From positions 1-36,321 of the forward strand of contig JBFMEX010000071.1 of the NCBI GenBank assembly GCA_040752215.1: a DNA stretch of 36,321 bases, given 5' to 3'. The notes beneath the pieces are model-generated. The model worked only from the letters and a program-made list of their open reading frames with translations. It made no database searches and was not told the origin of the DNA. The DNA comes from JBFMEX01 sp040752215 (GTDB lineage: Bacteria; Pseudomonadota; Alphaproteobacteria; Rhizobiales; Hyphomicrobiaceae). The first letter of the stretch is position 1; every line of letters starts with the position of its first letter. The position numbers and the translations under genes were made by a program. Shown in pieces: positions 28,875 to 36,321 of the stretch.

Positions 28875-28903
28875 TATATATGGACAGACCGGTTGGTCTG
28901 TAA
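28875..28903 (-). promoter_or_regulatory. Putative promoter of the TetR gene
   Basis: On the minus strand TTACAG (28903-28898) and TATATA (28880-28875) are separated by exactly 17 bp. The spacer is occupied by operator palindrome 1. The predicted start near 28868 would give a leader of about 110 nt. Confidence 0.55.
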
Positions 28904-28909
28904 TAGCAT
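28881..28909 (+). promoter_or_regulatory. Putative promoter of the tusA-dsrE2 pair
   Basis: TGGACA (28881-28886, five of six -35 bases) and TAGCAT (28904-28909, four of six -10 bases) are 17 bp apart. Operator 1 covers the spacer, and operator 2 begins at the predicted start site near 28916. This promoter overlaps the divergent TetR-gene promoter. Confidence 0.55.
28884..28901. promoter_or_regulatory. Operator palindrome 1 for the TetR regulator
   Basis: ACAGACC-GGTT-GGTCTGT is a perfect 7-bp inverted repeat of 18 bp in total. It matches the half-site ACARACC found in the second palindrome 32 bp away. Size and symmetry are typical of TetR-family operators. Confidence 0.75.
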
Positions 28910-28915
28910 ACGCGA

Positions 28916-28933
28916 ACAAACCAAATGGTTTGT
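28916..28933. promoter_or_regulatory. Operator palindrome 2 for the TetR regulator
   Basis: ACAAACC-AAAT-GGTTTGT is a perfect 7-bp inverted repeat with the same spacer length as operator 1. The two centres are 32 bp apart, about three helical turns, placing two repressor dimers on the same face of the DNA. Confidence 0.75.
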
Positions 28934-29045
28934 CGTTGGCCCGGGCAAGCCGGCTCCACAGCCGCACTCGCGTGCCGGCGCGCTCCGACCGGTGATCAGT
29001 GCCGGCGACATTCGACAGCCGCGCCCCTTGGCGCGAGGAGGACTC

Positions 29046-29303
29046 ATGGCAACTGGTGCGCACGCGATCCCCACTCCGACAGCTGACGAGGTACTGGATG
29101 CCCGCGGGCTCAACTGCCCGCTGCCAATCCTCAAGGCGCGCAAGGTGCTCGCCGGTCTGGCCTCGGGCGAGGTGCTCAAGATCGTCGCCACCGATCCGGG
29201 CGCCGTCGCCGACTTCGCCTCGTTCTGCAATCAGACCGGCCACGCCCTCGTTGCCTCCGGCCAGGCGGCCGGCGCGTTCGAGTTCCTGATCCGTAAAGCC
29301 TGA
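29046..29303 (+). CDS. TusA/SirA-family sulfur carrier protein
   Basis: The 85-residue protein has the TusA signature DARGLNCPLPILKARKVL with Cys24 as the persulfide carrier. The beta-strand VLKIVATDPGAVADFASFC and the closing GAFEFLIRKA complete the fold. TusA-like proteins accept sulfane sulfur and hand it on, for tRNA thiolation in E. coli or in sulfur-oxidation pathways elsewhere. The ATG at 29046 has a strong GAGGAGG Shine-Dalgarno. It precedes a DsrE2-like gene by 11 bp. The pairing and the dedicated regulator favour a sulfur-relay role over tRNA modification. Confidence 0.93.
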   Translation: MATGAHAIPTPTADEVLDARGLNCPLPILKARKVLAGLASGEVLKIVATDPGAVADFASFCNQTGHALVASGQAAGAFEFLIRKA

Positions 29304-29314
29304 GGAGAGCGGCC

Positions 29315-29947
29315 ATGGCCATCGTCACCAATCTCAAGCCCGCCGAGGAGTCCGCAAGCCTCTCCGAAGGCGAGCGTGCCCGACTCGACCGCTGGTTCGA
29401 CGAGCGCTTCGAGGCCAAAATGCGCGAACGCGAGGCGGCACATATCCCCTCGATGGCGATCATCGCCACCAAGGGCACGCTCGACTGGGCCTATCCGCCG
29501 TTCATCCTCGCCTCGACTGGTGCCGCGCTCGGCTACGACGTCTCGGTCTTCTTCACATTCTACGGACTGCTGCTGCTGAAGAAGGAGCTCGATCTCGAGG
29601 TGACACCGGTCGGCAACCCGGCGATGCCGATGAAGATGCCGATGGGCCCGGAGTGGTTCCGCAATATCGACTGGCCGATCCCGAACGTCTTGAAGTCCAA
29701 CGTTCCGGGGTTCGAGCGTATGGCGACCTCGCTGATGAAACAGACGTTCCGCAACAAAGGCGTCGCCTCCATTCCAGAGCTGCGCGAGCTGTCGCTGGAG
29801 GCTGGCGTCAAGCTTTACGCCTGCCAGATGACGGTCGATGTGTTCGGCTTCGGCAAGGACGATTTCCTGCCCGAGGTCGCCGGCTGGGTCGGTGCGGCGA
29901 GCTTCCTGCCGATGGCGCAGAAAGCCGACATCACGCTGTTCGTTTGA
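29315..29947 (+). CDS. DsrE/DsrF/DrsH-like family protein (DsrE2 type)
   Basis: This 210-residue protein matches the DsrE2 group. A charged N-terminal helix (EGERARLDRWFDERFEAKMRE) precedes the Rossmann-like DsrE fold with SMAIIATKGTLDWAYPPFIL. A hydrophobic stretch, DVSVFFTFYGLLLL, may associate with the membrane. VKLYACQMTVDVFGF holds the conserved Cys170, the likely sulfur-accepting residue. DsrE2 proteins are commonly encoded beside TusA in sulfur-metabolising bacteria. The ATG at 29315 follows GAGGAG and lies 11 bp after tusA, so they are cotranscribed. It ends tail-to-tail with the DUF459 gene. Confidence 0.9.
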   Translation: MAIVTNLKPAEESASLSEGERARLDRWFDERFEAKMREREAAHIPSMAIIATKGTLDWAYPPFILASTGAALGYDVSVFFTFYGLLLLKKELDLEVTPVGNPAMPMKMPMGPEWFRNIDWPIPNVLKSNVPGFERMATSLMKQTFRNKGVASIPELRELSLEAGVKLYACQMTVDVFGFGKDDFLPEVAGWVGAASFLPMAQKADITLFV

Positions 29948-30049
29948 GACCGTCGCGACGGCGCCGCCGCTCGTCACGACGCGTGCGATCGCTTCGGCAC
30001 CCTCCACCGGACCGCGTGTCGTTGTGCGCGAGGTGAGCGCCGGTTGTCG

Positions 30050-31435
30050 CTACCCGCGCGGGCGCGTCGACCTGCCGGACTGCGGCCGTGGCGGCGGCGT
30101 CACCGCGCTGGCCGGCGGCGGCTCGGCGGCGCCCGCAGCTGCCGGTGCCGGCTCCTCGAACCGCGGCCAGCTGTGATCGTCGGCTCGGCCCTTGCGCGGC
30201 GCCGGACGCTCACCCTTCACCAGCACGCGGAAATAGGGCGTCTGCGCCGGCGACATCTTGGCCTTGGCGAGCCCGCCGCCGTCACTGGCCGGCGTGATTG
30301 AGCTCAGCACCGTGAGGCCGCTGGAGATCTGGTCGGCGATCTGATCGCCCATTGCCGACGGCTTGTCGGGGCTCTCCCGACGCGCCACGTGGGCAATGAT
30401 CGAGGCCGGGATCGCCGGCCTGACGATCTCGATGTTGAGCACCTCCTCGCGCCCCCCGGCGCCGATGGTTTTCAGCGCAATCCTGCTGTTCTCCGCCTTC
30501 TGCTCGCTGCCGGCCGCCGCTGGCGGCACGGCAGGCACCACTGCGGCGCCCCACTGCCCCGCCTTTCCGGCATCCGCCGCCTGAGGGCCCCGCACTCCTT
30601 GCGTAGCCGCCGCCTTGGCCGGATTGATCCGCGCCTGCTCGCTCTCGCTGCCGGCGAGCGGAACAGAGCGCTCGTTCCTGGCCTGTGTCAGGTCGCGCGA
30701 GAGCTCACGCTCGACGAAGTAGGCGAGCTTGCGGTTGCCCGCTTCGGTGAAATGAATGCCGTCGTCGTCGCGCAGCAGGCGCTGCTTACCGGTCACGTCG
30801 GGCCCGTGCGCGCTGTAGCCGCCCTGCTCGTCGGCGAAGCCGGCGAACGAATCGATGAACTTGATGCCGTTGAGATAGGCCCGCTCACGGAACACCTCGT
30901 TCTGCACCTGCGCGTCCTCGTTGGCATCTGCGCGCCGCATCACCGGCAGGCCGACCCAGTACACCGCGACGCTCGCCTGTTTCAGCACCTTCATCAGCTT
31001 GTCGACGCGGGCGACGTAGGTCCCCTTCCACTCGTCCGAGCCGACGGGCGCCCGCTTGCCGCTCTGGGTGCGGATCGAGGTGCGGTCCTGGACGCCGAGC
31101 ATGACGACAGCGACGTTGACCGTCTCCTTCTTCAGCCGCTGCTCGATCTCGCGGATGTCCTCGACGTGCTCGCTGCGCAAGAGCGTCATCAGCGGCCAGC
31201 GCCTGCGCTGGATCTGCAGGCGCGCGTCGCCGCCCATCAGCTCGACCAGGCCGTCCAGCACGCCCTCGGCGAGCCAGTCGCCTATCACCGCGACCTGATA
31301 CACATCGCCGGTCGGAAACGGCGTCACGTAGCTGGCGCCGAGGCCCTCGTCCTGCGCGCGCACGCTCGTCGGCGCACCGACGAGCGCCGCCAGGACCGAC
31401 AGCAGAGCCACGACGAGGCCAGATCTCCAGCGCAT
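30050..31435 (-). CDS. DUF459 SGNH/GDSL-like exported protein lacking the canonical Ser
   Basis: The 461-residue protein has a signal peptide (MRWRSGLVVALLSVLAALVG, then APTSVRAQ). An SGNH-hydrolase-like domain follows. Block I reads VAVIGDWLAEG, with Trp54 where the nucleophilic Ser of GDSL enzymes sits. Block III reads LGVQDRTS, with Gln instead of Asn. Block V, DDDGIHFTEAG, keeps Asp225 and His228. Residues after about 250 are low-complexity Ala/Pro-rich. It is the third minus-strand gene after galE and mltB, a cell-envelope setting. The start at 31435 begins the signal peptide; the longer upstream frame is unlikely. Catalysis is doubtful from sequence. Confidence 0.85.
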   Translation of the reverse strand: MRWRSGLVVALLSVLAALVGAPTSVRAQDEGLGASYVTPFPTGDVYQVAVIGDWLAEGVLDGLVELMGGDARLQIQRRRWPLMTLLRSEHVEDIREIEQRLKKETVNVAVVMLGVQDRTSIRTQSGKRAPVGSDEWKGTYVARVDKLMKVLKQASVAVYWVGLPVMRRADANEDAQVQNEVFRERAYLNGIKFIDSFAGFADEQGGYSAHGPDVTGKQRLLRDDDGIHFTEAGNRKLAYFVERELSRDLTQARNERSVPLAGSESEQARINPAKAAATQGVRGPQAADAGKAGQWGAAVVPAVPPAAAGSEQKAENSRIALKTIGAGGREEVLNIEIVRPAIPASIIAHVARRESPDKPSAMGDQIADQISSGLTVLSSITPASDGGGLAKAKMSPAQTPYFRVLVKGERPAPRKGRADDHSWPRFEEPAPAAAGAAEPPPASAVTPPPRPQSGRSTRPRG

Positions 31436-31562
31436 TCCGCCTCTCGCTCGAATTGCCGCAGGCGCGGCACTCGCCCAGCCCGGAAACGCAGCTCGACGAT
31501 TCCCGCAGAGCGGGCCCGAGCATAGTCGAGAATCGGGCGCTGGCGGGATCAAATGTGCCACG

Positions 31563-32813
31563 TCAGCGCCGCGCTGCGCCAGCGATGTGGGCCATCACCG
31601 CCTCCGACGGCCAGCAGTCGACCGTGAGCCGGCTCGCCCGCTGATACAGGCCGAGCTGGCGGCGGGTGTTGGAGCCGATGAAGCCGTCGGACTTCTCGAT
31701 GTCGTAGCCCTTGGCCTTGAGCCCCTCCTGGATCCGGCGCACCAGCTCCGCGCGTTGCGGCCCCACCGGCTTCCACGGCATCACGAAATCGCCGCCACCG
31801 CGGATCCGGTCGGCGAGATTGCCGACGAACGTGGCATAGAGGTCGGACGTGTTGTAGCGGCGGATCACCTGGTAGTTCTCGAGCACCAGGAAGGCCGGCC
31901 CGTGGGCCCCGGCCGGCGCCATCAGATAGGCCGGGCGCGCCAGCAGCCGCTCCGGCCACGGCCGACCGTCGGCGCGGGTGAAGCCGAGCTTCGCCCACTG
32001 GGCAAGGCTCTGCGCGCCGGGTGGTCCTTCGAGCGCGCAATCCGCGCTGCCCGGAATGCGTGCCTCGAACCCCCACGGCTCTCCCCTCACCCAGCCCTTG
32101 GCGGCGAGTTGCCGCGCCGCCGAGCCGAGCGCATCCGGAACCGAAGCGAAGAGATCGGTCTTGCCGTCTCCGTCCGCGTCGCCGGCGTGGGTGAAGAACT
32201 CGGACGGCATGAACTGCGTCAACCCCATCGCACCAGCCCACGAGGCACGCATGCGCGCACGCGGTACGCCCGCCTCCAGCATTCTCAGCGCATAAAGGAG
32301 CTCGGTGCGGAACAGCTCCTTGCGCCGGCCGAGGTAGGCCTGCGTCGCCAGAGCAGTGATCGCGTCGTGCGGCAGGCGATGCTTGCCGAACGCCGTCTCG
32401 CGGCCCCAGATCGCCAGCACCGAGGCGGGATCGACGCCGGTCTCCGCCTCGATCCGTGCCAGCGCCGCGCGGTGCTTGACGAGCAGCTCCCGCCCCTCGG
32501 CGGCGAGCCGGGCCAGCTGCGCCTTGTCGAGATAGTCGCCCGGCGGGCGCGAGAACTCCGCCTGCCCGCTCGGGGGCGCCTTCTCGCGTCCCGGCAGCAC
32601 GAGATCGGGCAGCGAGGTGTCCGGCCTCAAGCCACGGAAGGCGGCGTCGAACGTCTGGCGCGACACCCCCATCGCCTGCGCCTCCGGCCACAGCCCTTCG
32701 AGCCAGGCTTCGAACGAATCCGCTCCGCGAGCGGTCGTCGCGACGAGCAGCGCCACGATGCCGATCAGCGCCGCCGCCCAGGCGAGCCGGGCCCACACGC
32801 CGGCGCCACGCAT
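31563..32813 (-). CDS. Lytic murein transglycosylase, MltB/SLT-3 family
   Basis: This 416-residue enzyme is predicted to cleave peptidoglycan glycan strands to 1,6-anhydromuropeptides in the periplasm. An N-terminal membrane helix or signal (LAWAAALIGIVALLVATTARG) precedes the catalytic domain. The glutamate Glu139 is in SVLAIWGRETAFG, and MRASWAGAMGLTQFMPSEF follows. The C-terminal part is a peptidoglycan-binding domain (RRIQEGLKAKGYDIEKSDGF). The start at 32813 is chosen because GGAG lies six bases upstream and it begins the signal; ATG 32861 is an alternative. The longest frame overlaps galE and is rejected. It is flanked by galE and DUF459 on the same strand. Confidence 0.93.
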   Translation of the reverse strand: MRGAGVWARLAWAAALIGIVALLVATTARGADSFEAWLEGLWPEAQAMGVSRQTFDAAFRGLRPDTSLPDLVLPGREKAPPSGQAEFSRPPGDYLDKAQLARLAAEGRELLVKHRAALARIEAETGVDPASVLAIWGRETAFGKHRLPHDAITALATQAYLGRRKELFRTELLYALRMLEAGVPRARMRASWAGAMGLTQFMPSEFFTHAGDADGDGKTDLFASVPDALGSAARQLAAKGWVRGEPWGFEARIPGSADCALEGPPGAQSLAQWAKLGFTRADGRPWPERLLARPAYLMAPAGAHGPAFLVLENYQVIRRYNTSDLYATFVGNLADRIRGGGDFVMPWKPVGPQRAELVRRIQEGLKAKGYDIEKSDGFIGSNTRRQLGLYQRASRLTVDCWPSEAVMAHIAGAARR

Positions 32814-32937
32814 CGGACACTCCGGTCCGCATCCATCGCCGCCGCCACCCAGCCCGACCATTCTCGCCTCGTCCTGCCACGCTTCCCTTGGTCGAGCCCG
32901 TCCTCCCCGGGCTTTCGGGCGAATCGAGGGCGGCGTC

Positions 32938-33930
32938 CTACGAGGCTCGATCGATCCGGCCGACGCGTGCCTCCCAGGCCAGCGCGTGGGCCACGATTTG
33001 ATCGAGATCGTCGAGACGCGGCTGCCAGCCGAGCGCGGCGCGGATCCTGTCCGAGGCGGCAATGATCGCCGCCGGATCGCCCGCCCGCCGCGGCCCGAGC
33101 CGGACCTCGAAATCGCGACCGGCGGCCCTTTTCACCGCCTCGATCACCTCGAGCACCGAGTACCCTTTGGAGTACCCGCAGTTGTAGACACCCGATGCGC
33201 GCCCGGCCCTGAGGTGCGCCAGGGCCAGCGAGTGCGCCGCGACCAGATCGGTGACGTGGATGTAGTCGCGGATGCAGGTGCCGTCGGCGGTCGGATAGTC
33301 GGTGCCGAACACCTCGATCCGCGAGCGCTTGCCGAGCGCTGCCTCGCACGCCACCTTGATGAGGTGCGTGGCCCGCGGCGTCGATTGGCCAGTCCGCCCC
33401 TGCGGGTCCGCGCCGGCGACGTTGAAGTACCTGAGCGCCACGTAATGGAGGTCATGCGCCGCCGCGGTGTCGGCCAGCATCGTTTCGGTCATCAGCTTCG
33501 ACGAGCCATAAGGCGACATCGGCGCCGGCTGGGCATCCTCGGCGACGGGGATCGAAAGCGGATTGCCATAAACCGCCGCCGTCGAGGAGAAGATGAAGTG
33601 GCGGACCCTGCCCGCCACCGCGGCGGCCATCAGCGCGCGCGATTTGACCGTATTGTTGAGATAGTAGCCGAGCGGGTCGGCGACCGACTGAGGCACCACG
33701 ATCGAGCCGGCGAAATGGATGATGGCGTCGATGCCGTGCCGCGTGAGAAGCGTGGCCACCAGGGCCTCGTCGCCGACGTCGCCGACCACCAGCGGCACAT
33801 CCGCCGGCACCGCGTGGCGGAACCCTGTCGAAAGGTTATCGAGCACCACCACTTGCTCGCCGGCGTCACGGAGCGCCAAGACCATGTGGCTGCCGATGTA
33901 GCCCGCCCCTCCCGTCACCAATACCGGCAT
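32938..33930 (-). CDS. galE: UDP-glucose 4-epimerase
   Basis: GalE interconverts UDP-glucose and UDP-galactose, supplying precursors for surface polysaccharides. The 330-residue short-chain-dehydrogenase protein has the NAD motif VTGGAGYIGSHM, the conserved VVLDNLSTG, the catalytic set with Ser116/Thr117 in FSSTAAVYG and Tyr141-x3-Lys145 in SPYGSSK, then ALRYFNVAGADPQG and RDYIHVTDL. Length is normal. It diverges from galU across 136 bp, so enzymes making and using UDP-glucose share a control region. It is the first gene of a minus-strand set with mltB and DUF459. Confidence 0.96.
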   Translation of the reverse strand: MPVLVTGGAGYIGSHMVLALRDAGEQVVVLDNLSTGFRHAVPADVPLVVGDVGDEALVATLLTRHGIDAIIHFAGSIVVPQSVADPLGYYLNNTVKSRALMAAAVAGRVRHFIFSSTAAVYGNPLSIPVAEDAQPAPMSPYGSSKLMTETMLADTAAAHDLHYVALRYFNVAGADPQGRTGQSTPRATHLIKVACEAALGKRSRIEVFGTDYPTADGTCIRDYIHVTDLVAAHSLALAHLRAGRASGVYNCGYSKGYSVLEVIEAVKRAAGRDFEVRLGPRRAGDPAAIIAASDRIRAALGWQPRLDDLDQIVAHALAWEARVGRIDRAS

Positions 33931-34066
33931 GCAGGATCACCCTTCCCGAGCAAACGGCCTTGACCGGCCGGCCGCCGGGCCGGCTATTGCCGCACCCGTA
34001 CCAAGATCTTGTGGCGGGCGCACCCGAACGGCGCTATCGAGCCGAGAAAAATTCCGGAGATCCTAA

Positions 34067-34951
34067 ATGCCGCACACCAAAAGGCGCATCCGCAAGGCCG
34101 TGTTCCCGGTCGCCGGCCTCGGCACCCGCTTCCTCCCGGCCACCAAAGCGATGCCGAAGGAGATGCTGACCGTCGTCGACCGGCCGGTGATCCAGCATGT
34201 GGTCGACGAGGCCCGCGCCGCCGGCATCGAGCACTTCATCTTCGTCACCGGCCGCAACAAGGGCGTCATCGAGGACCACTTCGACAGCCAGTTCGAGCTC
34301 GAGCGCACGCTCGCCGAGCGCGGCAAGAAGCACGAGCTCGAGCTGCTGACCCGTGACCTGCCCGGCCCCGGGCAAACGAGCTTCACCCGTCAGCAATCGC
34401 CGCTCGGCCTCGGCCACGCGCTGTGGTGTGCGCGCGACCTTGTCGGCTGCGAGCCGTTCGCCCTGCTGCTGCCGGACATGCTGCACCACGACGAGACGCC
34501 GTGCCTGGCGACGATGATGGCAGCCTACGACGAGCGCGGCGGCAACCTCATCGCCGTCTCGCCGGTGCCGAAGGACCAGACGCATCTCTACGGCATCGTC
34601 GGCGTCAAGGAGCCGGCGGCGGCCGTCTCCGAGATCACCGCGATGATTGAGAAGCCGCCGCGCGGCAAGGCGCCTTCGAACCTGCACATCACCGGCCGCT
34701 ACATCCTCCAGCCGGAGGTCTTCGATATCCTCGCCTCGCAGGAGCAGGGTACCGGCGGCGAGATCCAGCTGACCGACGCCATGATCACGCTGATGGCCGA
34801 TGCCCGCCAGCGTTTCCATGCGGTGCGCTTCAAGGGCAAGATCTACGACTGCGGCTCCAAGGTCGGCTTCCTGATGGCCAACATCGCCTACGCACTTGCG
34901 CGCGACGACCTCGGCCCGGCCATCAAGGACGAGCTGCGCAAGCTGATGTAG
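34067..34951 (+). CDS. galU: UTP-glucose-1-phosphate uridylyltransferase
   Basis: GalU makes UDP-glucose from UTP and glucose 1-phosphate. The 294-residue protein carries the nucleotidyltransferase signature FPVAGLGTRFLPATKAMPKE, then MLTVVDRPVIQHVVDEA, GLGHALWCARDLVG, the PDM substrate motif in LLLPDMLHHDE and the GGEIQLTDAM...DCGSKVGFL end. The ATG at 34067 has GGAG about nine bases upstream. It diverges from galE and is followed by strong inverted repeats. Confidence 0.97.
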   Translation: MPHTKRRIRKAVFPVAGLGTRFLPATKAMPKEMLTVVDRPVIQHVVDEARAAGIEHFIFVTGRNKGVIEDHFDSQFELERTLAERGKKHELELLTRDLPGPGQTSFTRQQSPLGLGHALWCARDLVGCEPFALLLPDMLHHDETPCLATMMAAYDERGGNLIAVSPVPKDQTHLYGIVGVKEPAAAVSEITAMIEKPPRGKAPSNLHITGRYILQPEVFDILASQEQGTGGEIQLTDAMITLMADARQRFHAVRFKGKIYDCGSKVGFLMANIAYALARDDLGPAIKDELRKLM

Positions 34952-35029
34952 CCTGCCGGCGCTCCCTTTCGACGACCGGTGTCGTGATCGCGAAACTGGT
35001 CACATTCTGCAAGCCAAGCATCGAACGAA

Positions 35030-35087
35030 TTTCGTGATCTGAACGACACGAGCAATATCAATGATCTCGTGTGATTCAGGTCGAAAA
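35030..35087 (+). terminator. Long imperfect hairpin after galU
   Basis: GATCTGAACGACACGAG (35036-35052) and CTCGTGTGATTCAGGTC (35066-35082) match at 14 of 17 positions around a 13-nt loop. Pairing continues outward through TTTCG and CGAAA. It lies about 80 bp after the galU stop and before the convergent gene, as expected for a transcription end. No long T-run is present. Confidence 0.5.
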
Positions 35088-35132
35088 GTCCGCGTCACAA
35101 CCCGACCGCGAGGTATGCAGCGGACTTCTCGA
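35081..35132. repeat. Second inverted repeat overlapping the first
   Basis: TCGAAAAGTCCGC (35081-35093) and GCGGACTTCTCGA (35120-35132) are complementary at 12 of 13 positions with a 26-nt loop. The left arm overlaps the right arm of the preceding hairpin by two bases and its outer extension, so the two structures may compete. It could serve the minus-strand gene ending at 35141. Confidence 0.5.
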
Positions 35133-35140
35133 TCATCACA

Positions 35141-36321
35141 CTAGCCCGCGAGCGCCCTCGCCAGCTCGGCGACATCGTCGTCGTTGAGCGGCACCTGGAC
35201 GGCGAACTGCTCGGTGAACGGCACCGGCAGGCTCGCGCCGCGCTTGGCCGCCAGCGCCTCGATCTCGCCCGAGATCGCGTCGACCTCGACCTCCTTGGTC
35301 TCGAACGAGCCGTCCGAGTAGAGCACCGTGATGCGGAGTGCAAGCGCATTGAGATCGGCCGGCCTTTGGCCGATCAGCACGCTGGCGCCGACCCGCTCGA
35401 GCCACGCCGGAAGCGGCTCGCCGTTGGCCTGCAGTATCCGGTACTCGACGACCTGTCGCTCATGGTCGGCGAGCGAGCTGGAGATCTCGACAATCAACAC
35501 GCGGTCGCGCACCAGCGACTCGAGCACAATCCGCGATCCGTCCTCGCTGCCGTCCGGCGCACCGGCAAGTCCGAGGCGGAGCGAGTAGCCGGTGAGACCG
35601 TGAGCATCCGACCACGCGCCGGCATGTGAGCCGTCGTAGCGCTCGATCAGTCGCTCGAGCTCCCACATCCGCCACGCCTCGAGCGGGATCGCGATCTCAT
35701 TGCGGCCGACCATGTCGGCACCAGCGATACCGCGCAGTGTCTCGACATCGTTGACCGCCGTCAGGACCATGCCGCGCTCGCTCAGCTGGTTAGCGACCGC
35801 GCGCTGCGGATCAACGCCACGGACGGCGTCCAGCACCATACCGTCGACAGCGAGAGAGGTCCGCGGGGTCTCGGTAGCGACGACCTCGGGCGGCGCCCGC
35901 TCGTCGTCGAGCGGCACGAAGTCCGGCCCGACCGGAGGCGCGACGGGCGGCTCGACCGGTGCCGGACGGACCGTCACCGCCACGAGCGCCGTGTCCATGC
36001 CGCCACGACCGTCCGATACCGTGTAGGAGATCGTGGCGATGCCGGTAAAGCCTGCGGCAGGCGTGAACCGCAGCGTGCCGTCGGGCCTGACCGTGACCGG
36101 GCCGTTCGGGCTCGAGGCCGTGATGATGGTGAGTGGATCGCCATTGCCGTCGCTGTCGTTGGCGAGCACGTCGATCACGACCGGGCGGCCCTCGGTGGTG
36201 ACCGCTATGTCGTCGCTGGCCACCGGCGCGTCGTTGACCGGCGTGACGGGGCCGAGCGTCAGCGTCGCGGTGTCGGTGAGCGACCCGTCGGAGACGGTGT
36301 CGGTCGCGACCGGCACCGCGC
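35141..36321 (-). CDS. Cadherin-like/tandem Ig-like repeat protein, C-terminal part
   Basis: The frame runs in from the right edge and ends at TAG 35141, giving at least 393 residues. The visible N-terminal part has repeats of the cadherin-like type found in giant secreted adhesins: VNDAPVASDDIAVTTEGRP, VLANDSDGNGDPLTI, LRFTPAAGFTGIATISYTVSD and RGGMDTALVAVTV. A Pro/Val-rich hinge (about VEPPVAPPVGPDFVP) leads to a non-repeat C-terminal domain of about 240 residues that I do not recognise, ending NDDDVAELARALAG. Large proteins of this kind are often type I secretion substrates or surface adhesins. No classic RTX nonapeptides are seen in this fragment. Confidence 0.8.
   Translation of the reverse strand, partial: AVPVATDTVSDGSLTDTATLTLGPVTPVNDAPVASDDIAVTTEGRPVVIDVLANDSDGNGDPLTIITASSPNGPVTVRPDGTLRFTPAAGFTGIATISYTVSDGRGGMDTALVAVTVRPAPVEPPVAPPVGPDFVPLDDERAPPEVVATETPRTSLAVDGMVLDAVRGVDPQRAVANQLSERGMVLTAVNDVETLRGIAGADMVGRNEIAIPLEAWRMWELERLIERYDGSHAGAWSDAHGLTGYSLRLGLAGAPDGSEDGSRIVLESLVRDRVLIVEISSSLADHERQVVEYRILQANGEPLPAWLERVGASVLIGQRPADLNALALRITVLYSDGSFETKEVEVDAISGEIEALAAKRGASLPVPFTEQFAVQVPLNDDDVAELARALAG

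Noticed and set aside
32814..33062. Extended N-terminus of the lytic transglycosylase overlapping galE
   Set aside because: It would overlap galE by 125 bp and place a long basic stretch before the signal sequence.

Overview
The window looks like a chromosomal segment of an alphaproteobacterium, probably Hyphomicrobiales or a near relative. The basis is very high G+C with strong G/C third-position bias, the order ispH-thrB-rnhA, a glycine decarboxylase split into GcvPA and GcvPB, a DUF2157/GDYXXLXY pair, a galE/galU-mltB-DUF459 neighbourhood, and dispersed palindromes whose translations resemble the 'MAGLDP' class of alphaproteobacterial repeats. The species cannot be named from sequence alone. 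Most of the window is housekeeping metabolism, with a few accessory islands.

Layout. 1-99 (-) is the N-terminus of an acyltransferase-3 protein leaving the left edge. 299-2805 (-) holds ispH-thrB-rnhA. At 2983 (+) there is a lipoprotein. 3670-8564 (+) is a glycine regulon: promoter, tandem glycine riboswitch, then gcvT, gcvH, gcvPA and gcvPB. 8960-12061 (+) is a 1033-residue protein with a TIR domain, one membrane helix and 15 WD40 repeats, flanked by gene-free DNA. 12327-14292 (-) carries a ThiO-like FAD oxidoreductase and a PRMT-like methyltransferase. 14474-17422 (+) carries gatC, a small membrane protein, a palindromic repeat, gatA, an AroQ-type chorismate mutase and another small membrane protein; gatB is not in the window. 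17536-19949 (+) carries a periplasmic rhodanese with a terminator, then DUF2157 and GDYXXLXY.

20569-27571 (+) encodes the two glutamate synthase subunits, but a VapBC-like toxin-antitoxin pair lies between gltB and gltD. An HPF/RaiA-like protein follows. At 28092-29947 a TetR repressor gene diverges from a tusA-like and dsrE2-like pair. The shared intergenic DNA holds two matching 18-bp palindromes interleaved with overlapping divergent promoters, which suggests a self-contained sulfur-transfer regulon. 30050-33930 (-) carries galE, an MltB-type lytic transglycosylase and a DUF459 SGNH protein lacking the usual nucleophilic serine. galU (34067, +) diverges from galE. The right edge holds the C-terminal part of a cadherin-like/tandem-repeat protein on the minus strand.

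The parts most worth a second look are the TetR-TusA-DsrE2 unit with its operator layout, the TIR-TM-WD40 protein, and the toxin-antitoxin pair inside the glutamate synthase locus.
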